Positions 36,889 through 45,496 are shown, counted from the stretch's first letter. The stretch is DNA of 64,000 bases from Sphingobacteriales bacterium (GCA_016719635.1 JADJYT010000002.1:62001-126000), one strand, 5' to 3'. Made by a program: numbers and translations. The notes: generated from the sequence alone by a model not told the origin.

Positions 36889-37656
36889 TCAGTGCATTGC
36901 TTTTATAATATCCGAAAACTCCTGTACTTTCAGGGAAGCACCTCCGACCAGTCCGCCGTCGATATCAGGGCTGGCAAACAGTTCTTCCGCATTCTTCGCA
37001 TTCACGCTGCCACCGTAGAGGATGGTTAGCTGTTCCGCAGTTTCCTTATTATATTTCTTTGAAATCTCTTTACGGATAAATGCATGGACCTCTTGCGCCT
37101 GCTCAGGTGTGGCTGTTTTCCCTGTACCAATAGCCCAAACCGGTTCATAGGCGATTACCATACTCCTGATGTCATTTTCAGGAAGCTGGAAAATGCAGTT
37201 ATCCAGTTGTGTTTTGATGTATGCGAAATAACCATCCTGTTCTCTGACTTCGAGCGGTTCGCCACAGCAAAAAATCGGGTTCAGATTTTCTTTGTGAGCC
37301 TGTTGTATTTTGAGCAGCAGCTGCTCATCCGTTTCATTGAAATATTGTCTTCTTTCTGAATGTCCTATGATAACATATCGAACATCCAGTGAAGCAATGA
37401 TTTTAGCGGATACTTCTCCCGTGTATGCCCCCTGTGCATACTCGCTGCAATTCTGAGCGGCGGCATAGAGATGCGGATATTTTACAAACATGGAGGAACA
37501 GTAATGAATGTAGGGGAACGGTGTTGCAATGACGACTTCTTTCGCTGCAGACAATTTATAAGAATCATAATTATCCAGTAACCCGTTAATCAGCACCACC
37601 GCCTCACTTTTAACGGCATTCATTTTCCAGTTTCCTGCTATAATCTTTCTGCGCAT
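36889..37656 (-). CDS. tpiA: Triosephosphate isomerase
   Basis: TpiA interconverts dihydroxyacetone phosphate and glyceraldehyde-3-phosphate in glycolysis. The 255-residue product carries NWKMN with the catalytic Lys near the start and IIGHSERRQYF with the catalytic His (about 96). AYEPVWAIGTGKTATPEQAQ holds the catalytic Glu and loop 6, and LYGGSVNAKNAEEL and LVGGASLK follow. Its ATG overlaps the stop of the nucleotidyltransferase gene by one base (TAATG), a sign of translational coupling. Confidence 0.98.
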   Translation of the reverse strand: MRRKIIAGNWKMNAVKSEAVVLINGLLDNYDSYKLSAAKEVVIATPFPYIHYCSSMFVKYPHLYAAAQNCSEYAQGAYTGEVSAKIIASLDVRYVIIGHSERRQYFNETDEQLLLKIQQAHKENLNPIFCCGEPLEVREQDGYFAYIKTQLDNCIFQLPENDIRSMVIAYEPVWAIGTGKTATPEQAQEVHAFIRKEISKKYNKETAEQLTILYGGSVNAKNAEELFASPDIDGGLVGGASLKVQEFSDIIKAMH

Positions 37657-38840
37657 TATTTTCTGAATTCTGCTGTCTGTTCAAAAATGTGTTTCAATAT
37701 TTTTTTATCGGTTTCCGTAATTTCTATACCCCGTCGTTCCATCACCCGTTGTGCCACTTCGCAGGCAATCTCTAATTGAAAAATGCCATTCTCACCCCAG
37801 GCAAAATCGCGTATAAATTTTGGATGAAAGCCTGCTCCAAACACATTGGCACAAACGCCGGCCACCGTGCCGGTGTTAAACATGGTATTGATGCTGCTTT
37901 TGGAATGGTCGCCCATAATCAATCCGCAGAACTGCAAATCAGAATTCACATAATCCTTCGCAGCATAATCCCACACCTTAACTTTTCCATAGTTGTTTTT
38001 CAGGTTGGAGTTATTCGTATCTGCTCCCAGGTTACACCACTCCCCTATGACGGAATTTCCTAAAAATCCGTCGTGTGCTTTATTGGAATATCCAAAAATT
38101 ACCGAATTGCTGATTTCACCGCCTATCTTACAATGCGGGCCGATTGAAGTGTCACCATACACTTTGGTTTGCATTTTTAATGTGGAATATTCCCCTAATG
38201 CGAAAGGCCCCCTGATTGTACAGCCTTCCATCACCTCACTGTCTTTGCCCAAATAACTCGGCCCATGCTGGGCATTTAAAATGGAACATTCACATCTTAC
38301 CCCTTCCTCCACATAGATTTCCTTTCCCAGCAATTGATTGGTGTCTGATAATTTTTCAGGGTTCGGAATTAATCCAAGCAGATGTATATCCTTGCGGATC
38401 TCCTCTCCGTTCCATTTAAAAATATCCCAGCTGAAGTTCAGTTTTTGCAAAGGATAAGCAGAAAATGCAATTATATATTCCTCCCGGTTTTTCCCTATCG
38501 TTTCCAATGACAGGGTTACCCGATTGGTTCTGACTGCGATAATGCAGTCTTCATTTTGCAGCAGGGTATTATTGCCCATTTGCAGAATTTCACGACAAAG
38601 TTCCGGATTTGGAAGTATGCCTGCATTGATATAAAGGGTAGCTTGTTTTTGCAGTAATGGATATTTTGCCTGCAAATAGTCCTGGGTTAATACATCCGTT
38701 GAAGTTTTCAGGTATTTTTCCCATTTCTCCCTGATGGTTAAAATACCAACCCGAATATCGGCTACCGCCCTTGTTGCAGTCAGTGGCAGTAAGTGATTTC
38801 TTTCTCGGCTGTCAAAAAGTACGATATGCGGGATAGACAT
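37656..38840 (-). CDS. GlmU-like sugar nucleotidyltransferase/acetyltransferase
   Basis: The 394-residue protein opens with IVLFDSRERNHLLPLTATRA, typical of the Bacteroidota-type NTP-transferase domain related to GlmU. Hexapeptide-repeat, left-handed beta-helix segments follow (GPSYLGKDSEVMEGCTIRG, GPHCKIGGEISNSVIFGYSN). It probably makes or modifies a nucleotide sugar such as UDP-GlcNAc, but it diverges from canonical GlmU and the exact substrate is uncertain. The ATG at 38840 matches the family; a TTG at 38864 would lie within the terminator hairpin of rpmE2. It leads the tpiA-prmA-giant-M48 operon. Confidence 0.85.
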   Translation of the reverse strand: MSIPHIVLFDSRERNHLLPLTATRAVADIRVGILTIREKWEKYLKTSTDVLTQDYLQAKYPLLQKQATLYINAGILPNPELCREILQMGNNTLLQNEDCIIAVRTNRVTLSLETIGKNREEYIIAFSAYPLQKLNFSWDIFKWNGEEIRKDIHLLGLIPNPEKLSDTNQLLGKEIYVEEGVRCECSILNAQHGPSYLGKDSEVMEGCTIRGPFALGEYSTLKMQTKVYGDTSIGPHCKIGGEISNSVIFGYSNKAHDGFLGNSVIGEWCNLGADTNNSNLKNNYGKVKVWDYAAKDYVNSDLQFCGLIMGDHSKSSINTMFNTGTVAGVCANVFGAGFHPKFIRDFAWGENGIFQLEIACEVAQRVMERRGIEITETDKKILKHIFEQTAEFRK

Positions 38841-38844
38841 ACCG

Positions 38845-38881
38845 TAAAAATAAAAAAGTCGCAACGTAAAGTTGCGACTTT
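38845..38881 (-). terminator. Intrinsic terminator after rpmE2
   Basis: On the minus strand AAAGTCGCAAC, a five-base loop and GTTGCGACTTT form an eleven-base-pair perfect stem (38871-38881 with 38855-38865). A T-rich tract (TTTATTTTTA) follows it. The hairpin lies 22 bases past the rpmE2 stop and just before the start of the next gene. Confidence 0.85.
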
Positions 38882-38903
38882 GATGAAATATCTTTGAGAA
38901 ATG

Positions 38904-39152
38904 TTATTTCTTAGCGTATTTTTTGTTGAATTTATCGATACGTCCTGCAGTATCCAATAATTTAACTTTTCCGGTATAGTAAGGGTGAGATACATTAGAT
39001 ACCTCTAATTTCACCAAAGGATAATCATTGCCGTCTTCCCATTTGATGGTTTCGCGGGATGTTGCGCAAGATTTAGCTAAAAACAAATGGTCACAGGAAA
39101 AGTCTTTAAAAACGACTAATCTGTATTCTTTCGGATGGATATCTGGTTTCAT
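38904..39152 (-). CDS. rpmE2: Ribosomal protein L31 type B
   Basis: The 82-residue product begins MKPDIHPKEYRLVVFKDFSC and contains SHPYYTGKVKLLDTAGRIDK, the hallmark of the L31 family. It lacks the CxxC pair of zinc-binding type A L31, so it is the zinc-independent (C-) type B form. ATG 39152 is chosen; a TTG at 39173 lies inside the promoter box. A strong terminator follows. Confidence 0.97.
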   Translation of the reverse strand: MKPDIHPKEYRLVVFKDFSCDHLFLAKSCATSRETIKWEDGNDYPLVKLEVSNVSHPYYTGKVKLLDTAGRIDKFNKKYAKK

Positions 39153-39170
39153 AAAATTATTTTGAGAGTG

Positions 39171-39178
39171 CAAAGATA
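39171..39178 (-). promoter_or_regulatory. -7 promoter box of rpmE2
   Basis: TATCTTTG on the minus strand is a perfect TAnnTTTG box, ending 18 bases before the ATG and followed by C as in many Bacteroidota promoters. No convincing -33 TTG is seen. The predicted leader is about 13 bases. Confidence 0.6.
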
Positions 39179-39298
39179 CAGAATTTTCTTAAAATTTGAA
39201 AGATTGAAAATGAGATAATTATTAATTTTGCACCAAACTGAGAGGATTATACAAATTACTGACAATCAACTACATATTTGGTACACAGAAATTACTCC

Positions 39299-40363
39299 TT
39301 ACTTTTTCTTCACGTTAATCTTCAGTGCACCACTCTTTTTCATGTCTGAGGTCAGCGAAACATTCTGTATTTTTTTACCGTCGTATACTGTTACAGAGGC
39401 GGTATTAGGCGGTTCCGTTCCCACATTCAGGGCGTGTAGAACCAGGTAATTTTGAGTTTTGTCCAAATGGAACTTTATGCTTTTTTTGGCCTTGGTGAGC
39501 AAGACATTTTCCAAAACCGGTACCTTATTCAGATACACATTCACAGAGTCACCATCTTCATTATACCTGTCCCAATATTCTATGGTGATATCCGGGCTGC
39601 TGACCTCAATTTCATCTTTCACCACAACCGGACGCATCTTGACATTTTCAAAAGTATCAATCACCGGAGCACGATCCTCTTTCTTTGCGACTATCTTAGT
39701 TTCTGATTTTGGCCTATCAGCTGTCTCCGGTTCCGGTTGCGCGACAACAGTATCAGCAGCCACAACCAGCCTTACCGACGCTATTTCCTTTTCCGGTGAT
39801 TTTGGCTGAGTAGTCATTACAGCCAGAGGTTTAGGCTTATTACCATACTGATCCCATACTTTGTTAAAGTCTGTGATGGCATCGCTGTATTTTGGTTTGC
39901 GTAAATAGGCAGATCGAAGGCACTGAAACATGTCTTTCTGGATGTATTTTACCTTACAGGCATTATTCTTCTGATCTTTCAGCAGCCAGGTATCCGTAAA
40001 CGTCATCTCCGTATCATCTTCATTCAGGTCAAATGTACCGTTGAGGCAGTCTATCCAATTGGAGGATTCTGTTTCTCTGATTAAAACAATTGTCGTGATT
40101 TCCAGAAATTTTTTACTGCAGATATAACCGCTCACATTGTATTCACCGAAATAAAACCCATTGGTGATTTTCAAACGGGCAGAAAAGATATCTCCGGGAG
40201 GCAGCTTCTGAACGGATAGCTGAACATCGTACGTATTATGTACATATTCAATGAAATTACCCACCCAGACTCCGTCAATATCTTGCGCCTTTAGTAAAGA
40301 AGAAGGATTATAGTACGAAGTGAGTATGAAAAACAAAAAAAAGTATAACAATCGTTTTATCAC
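39299..40363 (-). CDS. Secreted protein of unknown function with conserved C-terminal beta domain
   Basis: Read from GTG 40363, the product is about 354 residues with a signal peptide (VIKRLLYFFLFFILTSYY..., cut near LLKA). Residues 25-150 form a small beta-barrel-like domain (DGVWVGNFIEYVHNTYDVQL). A Pro/Glu/Lys-rich linker follows, then a C-terminal domain with PDITIEYWDRYNEDGDSVNV and YLVLHALNVGTEPPNTASVT. I have seen that domain in many secreted Bacteroidota proteins, but its function is unknown. GTG 40363 was preferred to TTG 40393 because a promoter box covers 40369-40376; the start is then five bases past the box. Confidence 0.72.
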   Translation of the reverse strand: MIKRLLYFFLFFILTSYYNPSSLLKAQDIDGVWVGNFIEYVHNTYDVQLSVQKLPPGDIFSARLKITNGFYFGEYNVSGYICSKKFLEITTIVLIRETESSNWIDCLNGTFDLNEDDTEMTFTDTWLLKDQKNNACKVKYIQKDMFQCLRSAYLRKPKYSDAITDFNKVWDQYGNKPKPLAVMTTQPKSPEKEIASVRLVVAADTVVAQPEPETADRPKSETKIVAKKEDRAPVIDTFENVKMRPVVVKDEIEVSSPDITIEYWDRYNEDGDSVNVYLNKVPVLENVLLTKAKKSIKFHLDKTQNYLVLHALNVGTEPPNTASVTVYDGKKIQNVSLTSDMKKSGALKINVKKK

Positions 40364-40368
40364 AACAA

Positions 40369-40400
40369 CAAAATTAGATGAATCGATATTCAACTATCAA
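40369..40400 (-). promoter_or_regulatory. Promoter of the 39299-40363 gene
   Basis: Minus strand: TTG at 40400-40398, a 21-base spacer, and TAATTTTG at 40376-40369, a perfect TAnnTTTG. The nearest start codon that fits a signal peptide, GTG 40363, is five bases downstream, predicting a leaderless message. Confidence 0.55.
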
Positions 40401-40472
40401 AATTATTGCCAAACTATTGTGGATAAGTGAAGGAGAGATGAAAAGATATCCGTAAAACCAACTGACCGAATG

Positions 40473-41060
40473 CTACAACAACAACGATTTAATATATTCA
40501 ACGACCTCTTTGCCTCCCCTGTTTTTTTCTGCAGAGGTCAAAAATTGCTTCGGCAGTGTTTCCCATTGTTCAGCAAGTTTCGCTTTAAATGCCTTGATAT
40601 TCTTTTGCACCTGCAACGCTTTCTCCTTATCCGATTTCGTAAAAACAACAGAAAAGGGTATACCCTGTTCGCCTAACCAGTTAATAAAATCCAAATCTAT
40701 TTTTTGCGGAGAAATGCTGGCATCCACCAGCACAAAAACGTTTATCAGCTGACGGCGGTTCTGCAGATAATATTTAATCATCTTGCTGAACACCTCTCGG
40801 GTTGTTTTTGACACCCGAGCATATCCATAACCGGGTAAATCCACCAGCTGCCAGCTTTCATCAATCAAAAAGAGATTGATAGCCTGCGTCTTTCCGGGTG
40901 TCTGTGACACCTTTGCCAGTTCTCTGCGATTGGTGAGCAAATTTATCAGGGAAGATTTACCTACATTACTTCTGCCGATGAAAGCAAATTCAGGATAGTC
41001 CGTATCCGGACAATCATCTGATTTGGGAAAAGAGCCGATAAATTTTGCCGTTTGTATCAA
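40473..41060 (-). CDS. engB: Ribosome biogenesis GTPase EngB/YsxC/YihA
   Basis: EngB is an essential GTPase in late assembly of the large ribosomal subunit. The 195-residue product shows all G motifs: GRSNVGKSS (G1, about 29-37), PGKTQ (G2), DLPGYGYA (G3), TKSD (G4, about 141-144) and the closing SAEKNRGG (G5 region). FAFIGRSNVG is the family signature. The first usable start is TTG at 41060. ubiE starts divergently 90 bases away. Confidence 0.95.
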   Translation of the reverse strand: MIQTAKFIGSFPKSDDCPDTDYPEFAFIGRSNVGKSSLINLLTNRRELAKVSQTPGKTQAINLFLIDESWQLVDLPGYGYARVSKTTREVFSKMIKYYLQNRRQLINVFVLVDASISPQKIDLDFINWLGEQGIPFSVVFTKSDKEKALQVQKNIKAFKAKLAEQWETLPKQFLTSAEKNRGGKEVVEYIKSLLL

Positions 41061-41096
41061 GTTTCTGATTTATTTAATGCAAAGATGAATACTATT

Positions 41097-41129
41097 TTTG
41101 ATAGATTGATAACTAATATTGTACTTTTG
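41097..41129 (+). promoter_or_regulatory. Promoter of ubiE-porT
   Basis: TTTG at 41097-41100, a 21-base spacer and TACTTTTG at 41122-41129 fit the Bacteroidota -33/-7 pattern. The GTG at 41129 and TTG at 41132 lie in or against the box, so GTG 41150 is the more likely ubiE start. Confidence 0.6.
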
Positions 41130-41149
41130 TGTTGTATTTCAAAAAATCA

Positions 41150-41866
41150 GTGGGAACACCATTAACACCATATAATACCGGCGAAAGCAAAAAGGAGCAA
41201 GTGGCGACGATGTTTAATAACGTGGCTGGCACTTATGACTTCCTGAACCATTTTTTTTCCATGGGCATAGACAAGCTGTGGAGACGAAAACTGGTAAAAT
41301 TAATCGGCACCACACAGCCTAAGAAAATCCTGGACGTAGCTACCGGTACCGCTGACTTAGCGATAGCCGAAACCCAACTTCATCCGGAGCAGATTATTGG
41401 AATAGATATTTCAGAAAAGATGCTGGAAGTAGGGAAAAAAAAGATTAAGCCATATCCGAACATATCCCTTCAGTTAGGTGACAGCGAAAACCTGCAGTTT
41501 AAAGAGGGCACATTTGATGCGGTGAGTGTATCGTTTGGCGTTCGCAATTTTGAAAATGTACCCAAAGGGCTCGCAGAAATGCGCAGAGTGCTGAAGCCCG
41601 GCGGCAAAGTGTTTATCCTGGAATTTTCAAAACCTACCAATTGGTTTTTTAAAAAGCTATACTATTTTTATTTTTGCAACGTTTTACCTTTTATCGGCAA
41701 GTTGGTCTCGAAAGATGCCAGCGCATACAGCTATTTGCCGGAAAGTGTCAGACTATTCGCGGATGGAGAAGAATTTGCGGCACTTTTACAGGATGCCGGC
41801 TATAAAAACATTACATGTACACCACTGACCTTTGGCATAAGCACCATATACATTGCAGAAAAATAA
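41150..41866 (+). CDS. ubiE: Demethylmenaquinone methyltransferase UbiE/MenG
   Basis: The enzyme methylates demethylmenaquinone in the last step of menaquinone synthesis, which supplies the quinol used by the alternative complex III encoded in the same window. The product is about 238 residues. It contains KKEQVATMFNNVAGTYDFLN, the signature KILDVATGTADLAIAE (SAM motif I), VSVSFGVRNFENV and the PGGKVFILEFSKP stretch typical of UbiE. GTG 41150 is chosen on promoter position. The 3' end overlaps the following porT frame by 52 bases if that gene starts at 41815. Confidence 0.94.
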   Translation: MGTPLTPYNTGESKKEQVATMFNNVAGTYDFLNHFFSMGIDKLWRRKLVKLIGTTQPKKILDVATGTADLAIAETQLHPEQIIGIDISEKMLEVGKKKIKPYPNISLQLGDSENLQFKEGTFDAVSVSFGVRNFENVPKGLAEMRRVLKPGGKVFILEFSKPTNWFFKKLYYFYFCNVLPFIGKLVSKDASAYSYLPESVRLFADGEEFAALLQDAGYKNITCTPLTFGISTIYIAEK

Positions 41867-42543
41867 TACTGTTGTTATTATTGTGCATCCCTGCGTTGGT
41901 GTTCGGCCAGCGCAATGCGATGGAAAACGATTTGAAATTTTCCAGAAGACGCTACCACTTCGGCATTCATCTTGGCGGAGGATTTTCAGATTTCATGGTC
42001 AAGCACAACGAAGCGTTTGCCCTCAGCGACAGCATCCTTTCCGTCAAATCAAGATTCGGAATGGGCTTTGAAATCGGTGCACTGGGCAGTTTTCACATCA
42101 ATAAGTATGTCGAATTCAGGACACTGCCGAGTTTTGTGTTTTCCAATAAAAACATCACCTACGATTTTGCCGACGGCACCACCAAACAAAAGACCATTCC
42201 GCAAATTTTCTTTGAAATTCCTTTTGAAATGAAATTCAAGACTGAACCGCTTAAAGATATCAAACTGTATCTGGTAGCCGGTTTAAAATATGCATACGAC
42301 CTAGGAGGTAATTTCAAATCCAGGAGAGACCCGGATATGCCCAAACAGTCTGCACATGATTTCGGCGTAAATTATGGCGTAGGGATGGAAATTCATTTCC
42401 CCCTATTCATTTTATCGCCTGAATTTAAAGTATTCAATTCTGTGCTGAATATACACAAACAAAACAACGACCTGGTCTATTCCAAATACATGAGAGGGTT
42501 GTACAACCGTTCCTTTACATTTTCACTGAATTTTGAAGGGTAA
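41815..42543 (+). CDS. porT: PorT-family outer-membrane beta-barrel protein
   Basis: PorT proteins take part in type IX secretion and gliding in Bacteroidota. The product (up to 242 residues) has a hydrophobic export signal (KIILLLLLCIPALVFGQ) and alternating barrel strands such as FGIHLGGGFSDFMVKHNEAF and LYLVAGLKYAYDLGGNFKSR. It ends with FTFSLNFEG, ending near Phe as barrels do. The only ATG (41815) adds an odd lead, MYTTDLWHKHHIHCR, that overlaps ubiE by 52 bases. The true start may be a non-ATG codon near 41860-41872. Order ubiE-porT is common in this phylum. Confidence 0.8.
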   Translation: MYTTDLWHKHHIHCRKIILLLLLCIPALVFGQRNAMENDLKFSRRRYHFGIHLGGGFSDFMVKHNEAFALSDSILSVKSRFGMGFEIGALGSFHINKYVEFRTLPSFVFSNKNITYDFADGTTKQKTIPQIFFEIPFEMKFKTEPLKDIKLYLVAGLKYAYDLGGNFKSRRDPDMPKQSAHDFGVNYGVGMEIHFPLFILSPEFKVFNSVLNIHKQNNDLVYSKYMRGLYNRSFTFSLNFEG

Positions 42544-42544
42544 T

Positions 42545-43183
42545 TCATATTCCCGAAACGGTTTCATCCAGTTTCTCATTAATAGACAGCCTCAAAGCAT
42601 TCATGGCATCTTCAAAGCTGATATTGTTATTGACGACAATATCACATTCGGATTTGTAAGGCAGGATATATTTCTGGTAAGACGGAAAAACATGGTGCTG
42701 ATAACGGTATAAGACATCTTCAAGCGGGTAATTGCGTTCAATCTTATCACGTTGTATGCGTCGGATAAGTTTGATATGTTCATCCGCATCGATGAAAATC
42801 TTTAAATCCATCAGGCTGGACACATCCGCAAAATGGAAAACAAAAATACCTTCAATAACAATTACAGGAGCGGCCTTATAGGTCACCAGGCCGGGTTCTG
42901 CATCCGGATTGTTGTAGGTATATTCTTTTAAAACTACCTCTTCACCGTTCAATAACCGGAGGACATCCTTATGGTACTCCCGCTCCCTGAAGGATTCCGG
43001 CAAATCGAAATTCTTCTCGTTATTGGCATCCGTCACCTGTTCTTCCCTCGGCTTATAATAATTGTCCTGACTGAGAATACATACCTGATCCGGTGAGAAA
43101 CTGCGGGCTAATTCTTTGACAAAAGTGGTCTTGCCGCTGCCGCTGCCTCCGGATATTCCAATAACGAATGGTTTTTGGTTCAT
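42545..43183 (-). CDS. udk: Uridine kinase
   Basis: Udk phosphorylates uridine and cytidine with GTP or ATP in pyrimidine salvage. The product is 212 residues, starting MNQKPFVIGISGGSGSGKTT with the Walker A loop at about 12-19. VCILSQDNYYKP, FDLPESFR, VIVIEGIFVFH and the RRIQRDKIERNYP lid segment follow, all typical of uridine kinases. ATG 43183 is chosen; the TTG at 43207 lies within a promoter box. The gene runs convergent to porT with one base between the stops. Confidence 0.94.
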   Translation of the reverse strand: MNQKPFVIGISGGSGSGKTTFVKELARSFSPDQVCILSQDNYYKPREEQVTDANNEKNFDLPESFREREYHKDVLRLLNGEEVVLKEYTYNNPDAEPGLVTYKAAPVIVIEGIFVFHFADVSSLMDLKIFIDADEHIKLIRRIQRDKIERNYPLEDVLYRYQHHVFPSYQKYILPYKSECDIVVNNNISFEDAMNALRLSINEKLDETVSGI

Positions 43184-43204
43184 GGTGTTCAAAAAAATGT
43201 TTCC

Positions 43205-43212
43205 CAAAACTA
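43205..43212 (-). promoter_or_regulatory. -7 promoter box of udk
   Basis: TAGTTTTG on the minus strand matches TAnnTTTG exactly and ends 21 bases before the ATG at 43183. On the opposite strand the folD promoter probably lies in the same 73-base divergent gap, where TATTTTTA at 43234-43241 is a weaker candidate. Confidence 0.55.
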
Positions 43213-43256
43213 ATGAAAGGAAATTATCTTACCTATTTTTAGGGCAAAATTTCACC

Positions 43257-44168
43257 ATGCAACTATTAGACGGCAAAAAAACAGCAAAAGACATCAGAAC
43301 GGAAATTGCGGCGGAAGTGAAACAGTTGAAACTAAGCGGTAAAAAAACGCCCCACCTGGCGGCTGTCTTGGTAGGGGACGACGGTGCCAGTCAGACCTAT
43401 GTGAACAGCAAGGTAAAATCCTGTGAGGAAGTGGGTTTCAAGTCAACACTGGTAAAATTGAAAAATGATATCACCGAAAATGAATTGATTACGCAAATCA
43501 ATTTACTGAACAACGACGATTCGGTGGATGGTTTCATTGTGCAATTACCTTTACCAAAACATATCAGCGAAGAAAAAATCATATTAAGCATTGCACCGGA
43601 GAAAGATGTGGACGGATTCCATCCCATGAATGTGGGCAGAATGACATTGAACCTTCCTTGTTATGTCTCCGCAACACCGAAAGGTATATTAGAACTGCTG
43701 AAACGCTATGATATCGAAACAGAAGGAAAGCATTGTGTCATCATTGGCAGAAGCAATATTGTTGGCTTACCCATGAGTATTTTAATGGCCAGAAAAGGTA
43801 AAACCGGCAATTGTACCGTTACCCTTTGCCATTCGAAGACTCAAAACCTGAAAGAAGAGACACGAAGGGCGGATATCATCATCGCCGCTTTGGGTAAACC
43901 TGAGTTTTTAAAAGCGGACATGGTCAAAGAGGGCGCTGTGGTGATTGATGTCGGCATTACGCGGATAGAAGATAAAACCAAAAAATCCGGCTACAAGCTG
44001 CTGGGCGACGTGGCTTTTGAAGAAGTCAGCAAAAAGTGCAGTTATATCACACCGGTACCGGGTGGTGTGGGTTTAATGACAGTAGTCTCCCTGCTGCAAA
44101 ATACATTAAGTGCGGCAAAAGAAGAATATTACCGGAAAGCTTTGAATTTCAGTGTGGATGATATCTGA
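43257..44168 (+). CDS. folD: Bifunctional methylenetetrahydrofolate dehydrogenase/cyclohydrolase FolD
   Basis: FolD oxidises 5,10-methylene-THF to methenyl-THF and hydrolyses it to 10-formyl-THF, for purine and formyl-methionine synthesis. The 303-residue product begins MQLLDGKKTAKDIRTEIAAE. It has YVNSKVKSCEEVG with the catalytic Lys, FIVQLPLPKHISEEKII, VIIGRSNIVGLPMSILM (NADP site) and ITPVPGGVGLMTVVSLLQNT near the end. In that last motif, Leu stands where GGVGPMT is usual, a minor variation. A longer frame opening at 43116 is antisense to udk and is rejected. Confidence 0.95.
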   Translation: MQLLDGKKTAKDIRTEIAAEVKQLKLSGKKTPHLAAVLVGDDGASQTYVNSKVKSCEEVGFKSTLVKLKNDITENELITQINLLNNDDSVDGFIVQLPLPKHISEEKIILSIAPEKDVDGFHPMNVGRMTLNLPCYVSATPKGILELLKRYDIETEGKHCVIIGRSNIVGLPMSILMARKGKTGNCTVTLCHSKTQNLKEETRRADIIIAALGKPEFLKADMVKEGAVVIDVGITRIEDKTKKSGYKLLGDVAFEEVSKKCSYITPVPGGVGLMTVVSLLQNTLSAAKEEYYRKALNFSVDDI

Positions 44169-44936
44169 TTATAAAGCAGGATGCTTTACTATAAAATACG
44201 GATTCAATAAATTTTCACGATTATATAGCAGCGGTTGATGGTTATCAAACCTTAAAACCTCTGCACCTGCTTCGGTCGCTACGATTTGCCCGGCGCAGGT
44301 ATCCCATTCCATCGTTGGTCCCAGGCGCGGGTAGACATCCGCTTTTCCTTCCGCCAGCAAACAAAACTTAAGCGAACTCCCGGCTGCCACAAAATCTACA
44401 TTCGTAAATTTTAATTTCTGTTGGTCAACATACTCCAGTAATTCCGGTGTTTGATGAGAACGACTGCCCACTATTTTAAGCACACCGCCTTCCGCCAAGG
44501 TTCGTATTTTCAAGGGGGCAGTTACCCCATTTTCTATTTTGAAACTGCCCTTATCTTTTTCTGCAAAGTAAGTGATATTCTGAGCCGGAACATGCACCAC
44601 GCCCAGTATCGGCTCACCATTTTCCACCAATGCGATATTAACGGTAAACTCTCCGTTCTTTTTGATAAATTCCTTTGTTCCATCCAACGGATCTACTATC
44701 CAGCATCTTATCCAGTTTTTGCGGACAGCATAATCAATCAGTTTATTTTCTTCTGAAATAATCGGAATAGTGACATCTAAGGCCGACAAGCCGTTTACAA
44801 TAATATCATTCGCATTTTTGTCGGCAATTGTTAACGGTGAATTGTCGCTTTTCAGTTCGACAGAAAAATCATCCTTATAAATATCCAGTATGGCATCACC
44901 GGCCTGAAGGGCAATAGAAATAACAGATTGAATCAT
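44169..44936 (-). CDS. cysQ: 3'(2'),5'-bisphosphate nucleotidase CysQ
   Basis: CysQ removes the 3'-phosphate from 3'-phosphoadenosine 5'-phosphate, the by-product of sulfation or sulfate assimilation. The 255-residue product has the inositol-monophosphatase fold: SPLTIADKNANDIIV, IPIISEEN with metal ligand Glu, WIVDPLDGTKEFI (the DPxDGT motif) and WDTCAGQIVATEAGAEV. Its ATG overlaps the rfbC stop by one base (TGATG), placing it at the end of the polysaccharide operon. That suggests, without proof, that the polysaccharide may be sulfated. Confidence 0.94.
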   Translation of the reverse strand: MIQSVISIALQAGDAILDIYKDDFSVELKSDNSPLTIADKNANDIIVNGLSALDVTIPIISEENKLIDYAVRKNWIRCWIVDPLDGTKEFIKKNGEFTVNIALVENGEPILGVVHVPAQNITYFAEKDKGSFKIENGVTAPLKIRTLAEGGVLKIVGSRSHQTPELLEYVDQQKLKFTNVDFVAAGSSLKFCLLAEGKADVYPRLGPTMEWDTCAGQIVATEAGAEVLRFDNHQPLLYNRENLLNPYFIVKHPAL

Positions 44937-45496
44937 CAGACAGAATAAGTAAAATTAAAACTGGCAGTTTCAGCAAACGGGTTTTGCATGTCTTTCTCAC
45001 TCAGGATAATATCCTGTTGCGGAATCATCCAGTCAATATTCAAGGCCGGATCGTTGTATGCAATACCTCCTTCGGAGGCCTTATCGTAATAATTATCGCA
45101 TTTATATAAGAACTCACATGTTTCGGACAGTACTGCAAATCCATGGGCAAACCCTTTTGGAATCAGCAGTTGCAATTTATTCTCCGCTGACAATTCCAGG
45201 GCGAAGTGTTGTAAAAATGTAGGTGAACCTCTTCGGATATCCACCACCACATCCAGCACTTTCCCTTGTGTTACCCGCACTAATTTTGTTTGAGCTGCAG
45301 GATTATTCTGATAGTGCAACCCTCTTAAAACACCATAGGATGACTTGGAATGATTATCCTGGATAAAGTCATAGTTCAGTCCGGCTTCCTGCATTTTTTT
45401 TGCATTATAGCTTTCATAAAAGAAACCTCTGTTATCAGCAAAAACAGCAGGTTCAATAATAAATAAATCAGGTAAGGGGGTGGGTAATACTTTCAT
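44936..45496 (-). CDS. rfbC: dTDP-4-dehydrorhamnose 3,5-epimerase
   Basis: RfbC (RmlC) epimerises dTDP-4-keto-6-deoxyglucose at C3 and C5 on the way to dTDP-L-rhamnose or related sugars. The 186-residue cupin shows PAVFADNRGFFYESYNAKKM, FIQDNHSKSSYGVLRGLHYQ (with the catalytic His), VVDIRRGSPTF, IPKGFAHGFAVLS and EGGIAYNDPALNIDW. Its partner RfbB is four genes upstream in the same operon; RfbA and RfbD are not in the window. It starts 15 bases after the Wzz-like gene. Confidence 0.96.
   Translation of the reverse strand: MKVLPTPLPDLFIIEPAVFADNRGFFYESYNAKKMQEAGLNYDFIQDNHSKSSYGVLRGLHYQNNPAAQTKLVRVTQGKVLDVVVDIRRGSPTFLQHFALELSAENKLQLLIPKGFAHGFAVLSETCEFLYKCDNYYDKASEGGIAYNDPALNIDWMIPQQDIILSEKDMQNPFAETASFNFTYSV

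Noticed and set aside
38841..38864. TTG start for the GlmU-like gene
   Set aside because: It lies in the stem of the rpmE2 terminator; ATG 38840 matches the family N-terminus.
43116..43256. Upstream extension of folD
   Set aside because: It runs antisense through udk's P-loop; the conserved FolD N-terminus starts at ATG 43257.
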